From Osedax symbiont Rs1 (GTDB taxonomy: Bacteria > Pseudomonadota > Gammaproteobacteria > Pseudomonadales > Balneatricaceae): 58,999 nucleotides of DNA. The stretch is taken from the NCBI GenBank assembly GCA_000416275.1, contig ASZJ01000093.1:330-59328 (forward strand), in the 5' to 3' direction. This document shows positions 36,772 through 45,924 of the stretch, one piece after another. The notes under the pieces were generated by a model, which had not been told where the DNA came from, ran no database searches, and was given only the letters and a program-made list of their open reading frames with translations. How positions within the stretch are numbered: the first letter of the stretch is position 1; each line of letters begins with the position of its first letter. The position numbers and the translations under genes are program-made.

Positions 36772-39192
36772 TTAAAACATCCAGCGCGCATTTAACTTAA
36801 AGGTGCCTTGCTTAAAATGCTCGCGACCGTTGACGCTATATTTTGCCGTGATGTTGGTGTCGTTCTCCAATGTATACTGCATGCCAATGGCCGCATCGTA
36901 AGTGAGTGCCGCGGGTTTTATGCCCTCGGTGGTGAACTGGGCACCGCCACCGCCACCGCCACCGCCACCGCCACCGCCACCGCCACCGGCATAGCTTGAG
37001 GTCAATTTAGAGCGATCAGCCATTAAATCATAGCCTAGGCCCAGTTCAGTGATAAGGCTCAGGTGATTGGTTGCGCGGTATTGATGCCTAAAGCCGGCGG
37101 ATACCACTAAGCTATCAAAACTGTCATCTTTGACGATTAAATTTAACGCCCCTGCGCCTGATTCGCGGTAGCCGTTAACATCGATGTAACGGTAACTCGC
37201 ACCGATGTAAGGGGTAATGGCAGTTTTTTCTGATAACTGAATATGACGGGCTAAGTCGGAATGCAATTGAAACTGCCAGCCGTCATATTCAGACTTCGCG
37301 ATATCATTGGTAAACAACAGGCGACTGCTGTCATATTTCAACTGGCCAACACTGGATTGAATCGACCACAATGTCTGTTCATCTAGCTGTTTAGAGGCGT
37401 ATACATTGGCTTGATAGCTATCAATGCTCACTACATTGTTACCAGCGCTCAAGCGGCTGTCGACATCACTGTTGGCATAAGAGAATGCTGCACCGACTTG
37501 CCAACTAGGCGAGTATTCGCCATCAATACCGATGACTAGTCCATAACTATCGACATCATAGCCCTGCACACCTTGTTGGGTATCTTGCTCTGCTCGACTG
37601 CCAAATGTTTGTAACCAAAAATGTTGATTTTTTAAGGTCATATCACCTGAGGATAAACCGCTGATATTTCTTTGGCGTGCACTGACTAATCTGGTGACAG
37701 CTTTAGATGTTAATGAAGAGGCTAAACTCACTCCCCCAGCTGCCGCCGGCAACGTTGATTCGACCGCATTGGCGACCTCTGCAGCAGTGCTCAAGCTAAC
37801 GAAATGCGCAGCGAGCTCACCAGAGGGATTATTAGCAATCACCGAGTCGAGCACCACTGCAGCACCTTCCGCTGCTGTCTTGTTGGAAGATAATACGCTT
37901 GCCGATACTTCAGGAGCGGCAGCCTTCAAGGTTAAATCAATCGTGTTAGTATCTAAAATGGCATCAAAATCAAATAATAATGAATTGTCAGTTACCGTAA
38001 AAGCACTACCCCCGGCACTCTCAGTGATCGTACTTGCGGCGATAATATCATCGAGGCCAGTACTTACGATGGCGGAAAAGTCAAAGCTTGGATTGGCAAC
38101 ATCGACAATAATATCGGTATTACTAAGCAGTGTTAAGTTCCCGGTGATGTTTAATTTGCTGTAGGTCGTATTATCAGTGACGGCTGTTTTGAATGTAGAA
38201 AAACCAGCGACATTACCGGTGATAGTGCTAGAAGCTGCAGAAAAAAGAGTATCACCCGCTGCACTGCTAATCACATGACTTGTAATGTTAGAACCTGTTT
38301 TTAAGACTAAAAGATTAGCACCGCCGGAGAAAGCGATAGCAGTGCCAGAAGTACTAGTGATAGCACCTGAGTTATAAACCTTACTGTTGCCAGTGGAGTT
38401 AATGGCTACGCCATCAGCACCACCACTCTTGCCCAGCCCACCAGTAATGTTACCACTATTCGTTAAAGTGAAACCCGAACCTGTTACCCCAGCACCACCA
38501 GCACCACTACTACCAACAGGACCACCTCCCCCCCCCGTTATGTTGTTACTATTCGTTAAAGTGAAACCCGAACCTGTTACCCCAGCACCACCAGCACCAG
38601 CCACACCACCACCCACAGCTCTACCACCCTCACCACCAGTAATGTAACTACTATTGGTTAAAGTGTAACCCAAGCCTGTTACCCCAGCACCGCCAACACC
38701 ACCCACACCACCACCACCAATAGGACCACCCCACCCACCAGTAATGTTACTACTATTGGTTAAAGTGAAGCCCGAGCCTGTTACCCCAGCACCAGCAGCC
38801 CCACCAACACCACCGGAAGGACCACCCATACCATGAGCGCCTGTAAATTTGAAGGTAGAGCTAGTAGCTGCAAAAGTTAATTCAGCGTTAATATTGAACG
38901 TGCCTGTTAGCTCAATATTGTTATTTGCAGTAAATATCGTATTTTTAGTTAGCGCGATCATGGTTGAGCCTAAATCTAAAGGCGTAAAGCTACCAAAATC
39001 AATGGTTATTGTTGAATCAAGATCTGCATTAGCGGCTGTTATCGCCGTGTTTAAAGCGGCTATTGTCGCAGCGCTAACAGTGTGTGTTGCCGCTAGCGTA
39101 TGATTGCTTACCAAGGCTAGTAATAAACTCGTACTCAATATTGTCAATGCTGAAGGTTTTTGAATGGCCATTTTTGTCAGTAATAGTCGCAT
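36772..39192 (-). CDS. Autotransporter with simple-sequence repeats
   Basis: An 806-residue type V secretion protein. The signal peptide ends near LVSNHTLAATH. The passenger has glycine-rich repeats (about residues 110-265) including four units of GAGVTGSGFTLTNSxNITGG, spaced 93-102 bases. The outer-membrane beta-barrel occupies the last 280 residues and ends in aromatic WMF. The coding strand carries a run of nine G (38528-38536) in the passenger and a GGCGGT-type hexamer array (36943-36988) giving 15 glycines in a barrel loop. The start is uncertain between 39192 and the ATG at 39171. No protease or lipase motif is visible; adhesion is the likely role. Confidence 0.85.
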   Translation of the reverse strand: MRLLLTKMAIQKPSALTILSTSLLLALVSNHTLAATHTVSAATIAALNTAITAANADLDSTITIDFGSFTPLDLGSTMIALTKNTIFTANNNIELTGTFNINAELTFAATSSTFKFTGAHGMGGPSGGVGGAAGAGVTGSGFTLTNSSNITGGWGGPIGGGGVGGVGGAGVTGLGYTLTNSSYITGGEGGRAVGGGVAGAGGAGVTGSGFTLTNSNNITGGGGGPVGSSGAGGAGVTGSGFTLTNSGNITGGLGKSGGADGVAINSTGNSKVYNSGAITSTSGTAIAFSGGANLLVLKTGSNITSHVISSAAGDTLFSAASSTITGNVAGFSTFKTAVTDNTTYSKLNITGNLTLLSNTDIIVDVANPSFDFSAIVSTGLDDIIAASTITESAGGSAFTVTDNSLLFDFDAILDTNTIDLTLKAAAPEVSASVLSSNKTAAEGAAVVLDSVIANNPSGELAAHFVSLSTAAEVANAVESTLPAAAGGVSLASSLTSKAVTRLVSARQRNISGLSSGDMTLKNQHFWLQTFGSRAEQDTQQGVQGYDVDSYGLVIGIDGEYSPSWQVGAAFSYANSDVDSRLSAGNNVVSIDSYQANVYASKQLDEQTLWSIQSSVGQLKYDSSRLLFTNDIAKSEYDGWQFQLHSDLARHIQLSEKTAITPYIGASYRYIDVNGYRESGAGALNLIVKDDSFDSLVVSAGFRHQYRATNHLSLITELGLGYDLMADRSKLTSSYAGGGGGGGGGGGGGGGAQFTTEGIKPAALTYDAAIGMQYTLENDTNITAKYSVNGREHFKQGTFKLNARWMF
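36943..36988. repeat. Hexamer microsatellite (ACCGCC)7.7 in autotransporter barrel
   Basis: Seven perfect ACCGCC units and a partial eighth, encoding 15 glycines on the minus strand in a predicted surface loop of the barrel. Gain or loss of a unit adds or removes two glycines without breaking the frame. Confidence 0.95.
38462..38830. repeat. Tandem coding repeats in autotransporter passenger
   Basis: Four units with the core GTTAAAGTGAAACCCGA...CCTGTTACCCCAGCACC begin at 38462, 38555, 38657 and 38759, spaced 93, 102 and 102 bases, all multiples of three. They encode the repeated GAGVTGSGFTLTNS segments and could recombine to change passenger length. Confidence 0.85.
38528..38536. repeat. C9/G9 homopolymer in autotransporter passenger
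   Basis: Nine consecutive C on the plus strand (G on the coding strand) within codons for the glycine-rich segment NNITGGGGG. The current length keeps the gene in frame. A one-base slip would truncate the protein before the barrel. Confidence 0.95.
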
Positions 39193-39744
39193 GATAATAA
39201 GCTCTGTTAATCAAATGAATGGGTGAAATAAAGTTGTCATTTTAAAAAGAAATAGAGATAAAAATACATAGCGAGCTATGCTTTAAAAATGAGCATTGAT
39301 CGTTGTTTGATTGAATGTCATTTTAAAAAAACAAACAAATTCAAAATCTTACATCATAGTACTTGTTATGAATTAATGCCTGCTGAATAAATGGTTTTTT
39401 TGTTTTGCGAGCACTTTTTACTCAGTTTTATATCTCACTTAATAACTTAGAGCGCGTCATTTTGTCTACTGGACAGAGAAAATAATTATTCTTATCAATA
39501 CAACAGGAGTTTTTAAATCAGGAAGATACTGGACTGAGTCCGTTTATAATGGGTGTCGCCTGAGCATAACAACTACTCAGGTATACGGCGTTAAAATCGA
39601 TTCAACATGCTAATTCACACAGTAATATCTATAAAATAGGGGTGAACTGCACCGCAAAATGAGGGGAGAGTGCTCACTCTGCTGTTTCACCGGTTTTGCC
39701 TTGAATTACCTTCGCTCGTGGGGTTTATCTGAGGTCTAAAAGCG
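39193..39744. repeat. Autotransporter upstream gap with a family 2 repeat copy
   Basis: About 39557-39625 resembles the segment at 44377-44450: both have GAGCATAAC or CAGCATAAC, then CGGCGTTAAAA, CAACATGC or CAATATGC, and AGTAAT. It is a diverged copy of the family 2 element. Two stretches reading TGTCATTTTAAAAA (39236 and 39317) are also repeated. No gene is apparent in this gap. Confidence 0.5.
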
Positions 39745-39881
39745 TTAAAACATCCAGCGCGCTCAACTTAAAGGCGCCTTGCTTAAAATGCTCGCGACCG
39801 TTGACGCTATATTTTGCATTGGTATTGGTATTGGTACCGGTACCGTTCTCCAATTTATACTGCATGCCAATAGCCGTATCG
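39745..39881 (-). pseudogene. Relic of an autotransporter 3' end
   Basis: This segment aligns with the last 110-130 bases of the intact autotransporter gene (36772-36900). It keeps TTAAAACATCCAGCGCGC, AATGCTCGCGACCGTTGACG and CTATATTTTGC. A 2-base deletion near the stop shifts the frame, and a GGTATT/GGTACC array (about 39821-39844) has expanded at the spot where the intact copy has GTGATGTTGGTGTC. It is clearly non-functional. Nothing upstream of the last 45 codons is left. Confidence 0.8.
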
Positions 39882-40008
39882 TCACGCAATTGCATGCAAT
39901 ATCCAAGCTGCCATACTTAAATTCTATTTAGCAGTATGTACGGCTGAATCGTCTAGTTTCAATCAGGCCCCGGTTATTATACCCTCTGCATTTAGTCGCG
40001 CTAAAATG

Positions 40009-41880
40009 CTAGCTGATAAACTGAGAGGATGAAGCTTTTAACTGCATCGCCAGTTCAGATAGGTTGCTACTGGCCTGTTCGGTTTGATTGGCACCATCCA
40101 CCGATGATTCGGTGATATTACCAATCGATATAATGTTCTGATTAATATCAGTCATCACCAAGCCCTGTTTCTCGGCGATAGATGAGATTTGTTGGTTGAT
40201 CTCATCTATCGCTAAAACTTGCACCACTATCGCTGCGAAAGCGTCGCCAGCGGCGGAGGTTTGCGAGACGTTTTGCTGCACTTTTTGGCGGCTATCGGTC
40301 ATTAAATTGACCGCTTTGTTTGATCGGCTCTGCAGAGAATCTATGGTCAATTGGATTTTTTTGGTGGCTGTTTGAGTGCTGGCAGCAAGTGTTCTAACTT
40401 CATCGGCAACCACCGCGAACCCTCTTCCCTGTTCGCCGGCACGGGCCGCTTCGATAGCAGCATTTAACGCCAGTAGGTTGGTCTGCTCGGCAATGCTCTG
40501 TATTACCTCTAACACCGAACCTATTTGAATGCTGTCTTCGTCTACCTGTCTCATTGCCTCAGCAGCATCCTCGAAGCTATTGGAGAGGGTTTTTATATTT
40601 CGAGCTGAGGTGTTTATCACGTGCTGCCCCTCTCTAGATGTCTCATTAGCTGCACTGGCGGTGGCGGTGGCCTGTAATGCGCATTTTGCGATGTCCTCGA
40701 CTGCCGCTGCCATTTCGTCAATTCTGTGGGTCAATTGGGTGGTTTGTTCTCGCTGTGCTTTGATGCCCTGGTTGGTATTCGTAGAGATGTCACCCATATC
40801 GTCAGTCGCTATGGTTAATTTATCTGTCACGCCATTCACTTTTCCTAGAATAATCTGAAATTTCTCCAGCATATTATTGAACGCCAGACCGGTATCGCCA
40901 ATTTCGTCTTTATTGGTGATGGGGATGCGGGTGGTTAAATCATTATTCTCGGCCACGTATTGCATGATGCTAGATAGCTGTTGCAAAGGTCTCAAAACGC
41001 TGACCGAGAGTAAAAATATCATCGCAATTACGATCAGTGTGAAAAATGCACTGATAATGTCTTCAATAATGACTAAGGTATCGACACTCCCTATTTCAGC
41101 TTCGATGTTACTCTGTAAATTGACCGCTAGTTTTTGAATAATCTCTTCGGCAGTATGGACCGAGTTGCGCATTTCCCCTAACAGCCCCTGATTGCTGTCT
41201 AGGCCAATTAGGACTTGCTGGTTGACCAGCTGCATAAAGCTTGTTTGATACTGCTGCATTAAGTGTTTTAATTGTTGTTTGGTCGCTGCGTCGTGTTGGC
41301 TGTTGTTTAAATGCTGGAAAAATAGCTCAATTGTGGTTTGAAATTGATGGCTGTATTCTAAATCGAGACGCAGCATAAAGTCTTTTTCATTGCGTCTTAA
41401 CTGCAGCATGTCAGCTCTTAGGAATTGGTCGTTAACGGCAATTATTTTACCTTCTGCCCTATGCACAGAATCCCTTAAATCGCCATATAATCCATCATTT
41501 GGATCTAGACCAATGGTTTTTTGTAGTGCAAATACTTGTTCTAACAGGTGTCGGTAACGTTTGATGCTAGTGGCTGTTTGAGTAACCATCTTGATATTTA
41601 GATTCGCCATCTTAGCGACTCGATAGAGGTTCGCTACTTGGAGGTCTAGCTGTGCAAAATTGTGATTAAATTTATCGATATACTTGAGCTTTTTACGGGC
41701 TAAGAAGTCTTTTTCATTGCGCCTTAGTTTCAGCATGCCAATTTCTACCAGTCCCAAGTTTAATTTAACTTGGTCAAAGGACTCGACTTTTCTTACCGTG
41801 TATTGACCGATCGAGAAGATGCCAACCATGGATAGAAAAATAATTAACCCGACTAAAATAAATTTCTTTTTTAGTGTCAT
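40009..41880 (-). CDS. Methyl-accepting chemotaxis protein with duplicated sensor module
   Basis: A 623-residue chemoreceptor. Transmembrane helices are at about 7-27 and 271-295. The periplasmic sensor consists of two homologous halves: LRRNEKDF occurs at 52-59 and 161-168, and IGLDxNxGLxGxxRxSVHxAE near 123 and 225. A HAMP domain follows, then the signalling coiled coil with [19 protein letters not shown] at its tip. No CheR-docking pentapeptide is present. AAGGA lies 8 bases before the ATG. A degraded copy of this gene's 3' end lies beyond the autotransporter at 36672. Confidence 0.9.
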   Translation of the reverse strand: MTLKKKFILVGLIIFLSMVGIFSIGQYTVRKVESFDQVKLNLGLVEIGMLKLRRNEKDFLARKKLKYIDKFNHNFAQLDLQVANLYRVAKMANLNIKMVTQTATSIKRYRHLLEQVFALQKTIGLDPNDGLYGDLRDSVHRAEGKIIAVNDQFLRADMLQLRRNEKDFMLRLDLEYSHQFQTTIELFFQHLNNSQHDAATKQQLKHLMQQYQTSFMQLVNQQVLIGLDSNQGLLGEMRNSVHTAEEIIQKLAVNLQSNIEAEIGSVDTLVIIEDIISAFFTLIVIAMIFLLSVSVLRPLQQLSSIMQYVAENNDLTTRIPITNKDEIGDTGLAFNNMLEKFQIILGKVNGVTDKLTIATDDMGDISTNTNQGIKAQREQTTQLTHRIDEMAAAVEDIAKCALQATATASAANETSREGQHVINTSARNIKTLSNSFEDAAEAMRQVDEDSIQIGSVLEVIQSIAEQTNLLALNAAIEAARAGEQGRGFAVVADEVRTLAASTQTATKKIQLTIDSLQSRSNKAVNLMTDSRQKVQQNVSQTSAAGDAFAAIVVQVLAIDEINQQISSIAEKQGLVMTDINQNIISIGNITESSVDGANQTEQASSNLSELAMQLKASSSQFIS

Positions 41881-42118
41881 AGTTTGATTCCTTAATAGGG
41901 GTGTTTGAACGTTTAAATCAACCGCTAATTATACTGATAGATGAGTCACAGTAAGTGGTTGCGAAGCAGGCGGTGGTTAGCGGTAAAAAGCTTCGGTTAC
42001 AGGAAAATCTACCAGGGGTTTATCTTCTCGGCAGCCACTTGCTGACAAAATAATTTGTTGAATGAAATAGGTTTATAACCTAAAAGTATGACAGTTTTAT
42101 GAAACAGCCTGAGATTAA
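41881..42118. other. Chemoreceptor upstream region
   Basis: This holds the chemoreceptor's ribosome-binding site and presumably its promoter. I see no clear -35/-10 pair and no gene; the gap runs directly into the family 1 element at 42119. Confidence 0.4.
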
Positions 42119-42278
42119 CCTGAATCCGTGACTTCAAAGTGAATACAGAGTGTAAAATATTGGTTTTACGGTGGAATTGAAAAATCTTAGCTGCACCCGT
42201 AGGTTCAGTGGGCATTTTTCTAACCGCTGTAGAATCAAGAGCTTGCGCTATGTGGTGCAGTGAAGTCACTGATTCAGG
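42119..42278. mobile_element. Family 1 MITE-like element, full copy A
   Basis: A 160-bp element bounded by CCTGAATCCGTGACTTCA and TGAAGTCACTGATTCAGG, an 18-bp terminal inverted repeat with one mismatch. ATTAA occurs directly on both sides, the signature of a 5-bp target duplication. It carries no transposase. It is the reverse complement of copy B at 43393-43552, about 90% identical by eye. Confidence 0.88.
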
Positions 42279-42584
42279 ATTAAGCTAGGTTGTTGAAATT
42301 TTTGATTAAAATGCATGAAATGCAGATGAGCCTTATCGCAGTGAATGCAGGGCAGTAAGAGTTTTTCGGTCTATGAGGGTAGATGAGGTGATGATGAGAA
42401 ATAGCTCAGAATAAGCTGCGCATGAAGGATTTATGCAAGCTTGAAAAGATAGTAAACACCGAGCGGCTCTCTCATCCAAGACTGCTTTTGCTGTAGGGGG
42501 ATAATAGGACTGAAGAGGGCGCTAACCTCCCAATAAATTGAACTTTATCTAATCTTATCTGCGATCACAGTGGCGAATTGAAGG
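42279..42584. other. Gap downstream of zapA
   Basis: In many gammaproteobacteria 6S RNA (ssrS) follows zapA. Here I could not find the 6S core motifs, and no gene is visible, so the region's content is open. Confidence 0.4.
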
Positions 42585-42878
42585 TTAGGCCTTGTTATCT
42601 TCAGAGGTAAGTGACTTGTTGATTTTTTCAGAGAGCCTCAGCATAGTGTCTTCCATCTGCTCGCGCTGCTCTACCTTTCCCGAGAGAAATTCATTGCTGA
42701 TGTTTAAAGCGGCCATCACTGCGATGCGTTCCATGCCGATGATTTTTCCACCGGAGCGAATTTCCTGCATTTTATTGTTCAGATGATTTGCTGATGCGAG
42801 TAAATCCGCCTCGTTTTCTGCTGGGCAGCCGACCACAAACTCTTTTTCTAATAATTTGATAGTGACGTTTTTGTTCAT
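42585..42878 (-). CDS. zapA: Cell division protein ZapA
   Basis: A 97-residue protein that bundles FtsZ filaments. The N-terminal globular part opens VTIKLLEKEFVVGCP; residues 20-90 form helices ending in a coiled coil. IIGMERIAVMAALNISNEFL is typical of ZapA. Its ATG overlaps the stop region of the upstream ZapB-like gene by 4 bases. The divergent ygfB-pepP-ubiH-ubiI cluster is its usual neighbour. Confidence 0.9.
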   Translation of the reverse strand: MNKNVTIKLLEKEFVVGCPAENEADLLASANHLNNKMQEIRSGGKIIGMERIAVMAALNISNEFLSGKVEQREQMEDTMLRLSEKINKSLTSEDNKA

Positions 42879-43210
42879 GAGTTTTGCTCCAGTGCTTTCA
42901 GGCGACTGATCATTTTTTCGATGTGACTTTTGGTTCTGTCATTGAGCTGAGCTAACTTGGACTTTTCTTGTAGCGCTTGTTGTTCCGATGATCTGGCACG
43001 CAGCTCTTTTGCAGACATGTCTTGAAATTTTTTATCCAGCTCGTCATAGCGGGTCATCAGCTGTTGGTATTCAGCTCTGCGATCTTGTTCGGCTTGGTTG
43101 GCGCTGGCAACTCTGTTCTGTAATTGTAGGTTGCTCTCTTCTAAATTATCAGTGTGGGTTAATAATCTTTCAATTTGAACTTCGAGTTGCGCTAAATATG
43201 ATTCGGTCAT
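42875..43210 (-). CDS. ZapB-like coiled-coil protein (TIGR02449 type)
   Basis: A 111-residue protein predicted to be one long coiled coil. The start (YLAQLEVQIERLLTHTDNLE) and the end (RTKSHIEKMISRLKALEQ) fit the short TIGR02449 proteins coded next to zapA, which resemble ZapB. Those are usually about 65-75 residues; this one has an extra 35-40 in the middle (about 40-75, with RRAEYQQLMTRYDELDKKFQ). Overlap with zapA indicates coupled translation and a likely joint role at the division ring. Confidence 0.75.
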   Translation of the reverse strand: MTESYLAQLEVQIERLLTHTDNLEESNLQLQNRVASANQAEQDRRAEYQQLMTRYDELDKKFQDMSAKELRARSSEQQALQEKSKLAQLNDRTKSHIEKMISRLKALEQNS

Positions 43211-43392
43211 GGTTTATCCAAGGGCCAATGGTAAGTTACGTGGGCTAGGGAGCTGGCCGAAAACAGCCTGCTTTAATGAAGGCCTATAACGGCCTTGGCT
43301 GTATAGTTGAACTTAACGCTGAATTTACTAAAACAGTATCACTCTCACTAGGGTCGCTATTCTCGGTCGAACTCTTAGCCTGCAATCTATAA

Positions 43393-43552
43393 CCTGAATC
43401 AGTGACTTCACTGCACCACATAGCGCAAGCTATTGATTCTACAGCGGTTAGAAAAATACTCGCTGAACCTATGGGTGCCGCTAAGATTTTTCAATTCCAG
43501 AGTAGAGCCAATATATTACACTCTGTACTCACTTTGAAGTCACTGATTCAGG
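43393..43552. mobile_element. Family 1 MITE-like element, full copy B
   Basis: A 160-bp element with perfect 18-bp terminal inverted repeats CCTGAATCAGTGACTTCA / TGAAGTCACTGATTCAGG. It is flanked on both sides by TATAA, a 5-bp target duplication. It sits in the 528-base gap between the ZapB-like gene and ygfB, so it may separate or carry promoters. The gap shows no other assignable feature. Confidence 0.92.
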
Positions 43553-43738
43553 TATAAGTATTTATTTGCAAAATAATTGTATATTTGAAATCAAATAACT
43601 GATCTATAGCTGAGTTTTTCAAATATTATTTAAGTATAATGCTAGGATGCGGCAATAGAAATATATAGCTGCATTTTCCTTAGATTAATTGCAAATCTAG
43701 CGTTAAGTACTTCACCGAAAACCAATAAATGGATAGAC

Positions 43739-44353
43739 ATGAGCGACAATAATCAAATTAATCTCGAAAAATTAAGTTTTGACGACCTTGCAGATATATT
43801 AGTCAGTGAAAAAATCACTATGGTTTCTCCGGCCGAACTGCATGGTTTAGTCAGTGGTCAATTAGCCAGTGGGGCGCGTTTTAGTCACGATTTATGGTTG
43901 CAAATGGCGCATGACTTTTTGGATGTCGAAGGCTTTCAACACGAATCGAGTAAAGTCGGATTAGTGGCTGTCTATCAGCAGTCTTTATCCCAGTTTGAAA
44001 GCTTGGATATGAGTCTAGATTTATTATTACCTGACGATGAAGAGTATGAGGTGAGCCAAAGAGTTGAGTCCCTAGGTCTTTGGGTGCAAGGGTTTTTGGC
44101 CGGTTTTGGCATGCAGGGGCGACAAACTGATAAAAGTCTAGCGGCTGACGCCAAAGAAATGTTGAATGATCTCAGCCAAATCGGACAAGTAGCTAGTGTC
44201 GATTTGGAAGAAAATGAAGAGAGCGAAGCTAATTTTGTTGAGCTGAGTGAGTATGTTCGCATGGGTGCTATGTATATTTTTACTGAGTGTAACCAAGCGG
44301 ATAAATCAGGCCAGACAGATCAGTCAGCTGAAATTAAGCCGACAGTGCACTGA
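43739..44353 (+). CDS. ygfB: UPF0149 family protein YgfB
   Basis: A 204-residue acidic, all-helical protein of the UPF0149 family, with SPAELHGLVSGQL near the N terminus and the core WVQGFLAGFG (about 120-130). Family members are cytoplasmic; YgfB of Pseudomonas is reported to affect expression of resistance genes, but a general function is not settled. It begins the conserved ygfB-pepP-ubiH-ubiI cluster. A glutamate- and serine-rich tail follows residue 185. Confidence 0.9.
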   Translation: MSDNNQINLEKLSFDDLADILVSEKITMVSPAELHGLVSGQLASGARFSHDLWLQMAHDFLDVEGFQHESSKVGLVAVYQQSLSQFESLDMSLDLLLPDDEEYEVSQRVESLGLWVQGFLAGFGMQGRQTDKSLAADAKEMLNDLSQIGQVASVDLEENEESEANFVELSEYVRMGAMYIFTECNQADKSGQTDQSAEIKPTVH

Positions 44354-44376
44354 TTGAATCCCAGCTAAGATAAAGT

Positions 44377-44481
44377 GAGACCTCAGCATAACTGCTGCGC
44401 TCGGTAATGCGGCGTTAAAAACCGGCTCAATATGCTCATTTATATCAGTAATACCGATAAAGAAGGGCGCACGGATTCAGG
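44377..44481. repeat. Family 2 palindromic repeat, diverged, with family 1 end
   Basis: GAGACCTCAGCATAAC (44377-44392) matches one arm of the family 2 palindrome at 52334. CTGCGCTCGG and GGCGTTAAAAACCGG follow. The block ends with GGATTCAGG (44473-44481), a family 1 terminus, so the two repeat types are joined here. It fills most of the ygfB-pepP gap. Confidence 0.55.
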
Positions 44482-44527
44482 TAATAGTGAGCAACAGTCT
44501 CCTAATAGCTAAGAATAAGGAAAAATA

Positions 44528-45853
44528 ATGATCGAGAATATTAGTCAGGTAGAGTTCTCACAAAGACGCGCTGCACTACTGCAACAACTTGAAGATAATT
44601 GTGCCGTTATTATTCAATCTGCGCCTATGGTTAATCGCAATAGCGACGTAGATTATCTGTTTCGTCAAGACAGTGACTTTTTTTACTTTACCGGTTTTAA
44701 CGAGCCGGATGCAGTGCTGCTGTTAACAAGAGTGGCTGGTGAAGTACAGTATCAAGTGTTCTGCCAGCCGCGAGACAAGAAAATGGAAATATGGTTTGGC
44801 TATCGCTGTGGTGAACAGGGGTTGCTAGATAACTTTAACGTAGACGCTGCCTATAGCAATGATTTGCTCGCTGAAAAAATGCCAGAACTGCTCAACGGTG
44901 TAAAAAATCTATACTACAGTTTAGGACGGGTCAGCTTAAACGAGCGAGTGCATGGCTGGCTAGCGACAATGCGCAAGCGTAGTCGTCAGGGTGTGATAGC
45001 GCCTTCCCATCTCTTACAGCTTGATGATGTTGCCCATGAAATGCGTTTGATAAAGTCAGCGACAGAGCAAGATCTGCTGCGACGCGCCTCTGAAATATCC
45101 GCTCAAGCGCACATTATAGCGATGCAAGTGTGTAAAGAGCAGATGATGGAATTTCAATTAGATGCGCATATTCAGCATCACTTTGCGATGAATGGCAGTC
45201 AGCAAGCGGCATACCCAAGTATTGTCGGTGGTGGCAAAAACGCTTGTGTGCTGCATTATATTGAAAATAATCAACAGCTAAAATCAGGTGATTTGGTGTT
45301 GATTGACGCCGGTGCCGAATATCAGTACTACGCGGGCGATATTACTAGAACCTTCCCGATCAATGGTAAATTTAGCGCCGAGCAAGCGGCATTGTATGAG
45401 GTTGTGCTACAGGCCAATCTTGAGTGCACGGCGATGATTAAGCCTGGTACTTCTTGGGGGGCGATTCACGATCATGCCGTCCTAGTGATCACCAGTGGTT
45501 TACAATCGCTAGGTTTGCTCAAGGGCGAGTTGCATGAATTAATAGAAAGTGAGTCGTACCGCGAATTCTTCATGCACAAGTTAGGTCACTGGCTAGGTAT
45601 GGATGTTCATGATGTGGGCAATTACAAGCAGGCTGGAGAGTGGCGTCAGTTACAGGCCGGCATGGTGATGACCGTTGAACCGGGTATTTATGTCGCCATC
45701 GATAATATGGATGTAGAGGCGCGCTGGCGCGGTATTGGCATACGCATCGAGGATGATGTATTGATTACGGCGACCGGTTGCGAAGTCATGACGGAATCGG
45801 TGCCTAAAACCATCGTTGAGATTGAAGCTCTGATGGCTGGCGGTAGTGTATAG
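44528..45853 (+). CDS. pepP: Xaa-Pro aminopeptidase PepP
   Basis: A 441-residue pita-bread metallopeptidase that removes the residue before proline; length equals the E. coli enzyme. Metal ligands appear in LIDAGAEYQYYAGDITRTFP, in GHWLGMDVHD, in TVEPGIY and in GIRIEDDVLI. AAGGA lies 7 bases upstream of the ATG. It is the second gene of the ygfB-pepP-ubiH-ubiI cluster, probably co-transcribed despite a 174-base gap occupied by a repeat. Confidence 0.95.
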   Translation: MIENISQVEFSQRRAALLQQLEDNCAVIIQSAPMVNRNSDVDYLFRQDSDFFYFTGFNEPDAVLLLTRVAGEVQYQVFCQPRDKKMEIWFGYRCGEQGLLDNFNVDAAYSNDLLAEKMPELLNGVKNLYYSLGRVSLNERVHGWLATMRKRSRQGVIAPSHLLQLDDVAHEMRLIKSATEQDLLRRASEISAQAHIIAMQVCKEQMMEFQLDAHIQHHFAMNGSQQAAYPSIVGGGKNACVLHYIENNQQLKSGDLVLIDAGAEYQYYAGDITRTFPINGKFSAEQAALYEVVLQANLECTAMIKPGTSWGAIHDHAVLVITSGLQSLGLLKGELHELIESESYREFFMHKLGHWLGMDVHDVGNYKQAGEWRQLQAGMVMTVEPGIYVAIDNMDVEARWRGIGIRIEDDVLITATGCEVMTESVPKTIVEIEALMAGGSV

Positions 45854-45924
45854 AAAAGCTGACGGGCGCGGTGTCAGATCGCTAGCGCCGTTGTTGTACG
45901 ATACTTTTGATTGGGATAACTTTG

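Noticed and set aside
36772-39192. Long open frames on the plus strand opposite the autotransporter (e.g. 37694-38164, 38387-38647)
   Set aside because: They are antisense shadows of glycine- and alanine-rich codons and show repetitive proline/valine peptides without any family features.
42282-42584. 6S RNA (ssrS) downstream of zapA
   Set aside because: The location is right, but I could not find the closing stem or the conserved central-bubble flanks on either strand. A covariance search would decide.
42009-43555. An open frame running through family 1 repeats, giving similar peptides in copies A, B and 27144 (e.g. LHHIAQAIDSTAV)
   Set aside because: Comparing copies A and B by eye, about eleven changes alter the amino acid and only about two are silent, so there is no sign of selection on protein. 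No ribosome-binding site is present, and the copy at 58556 has an early stop.
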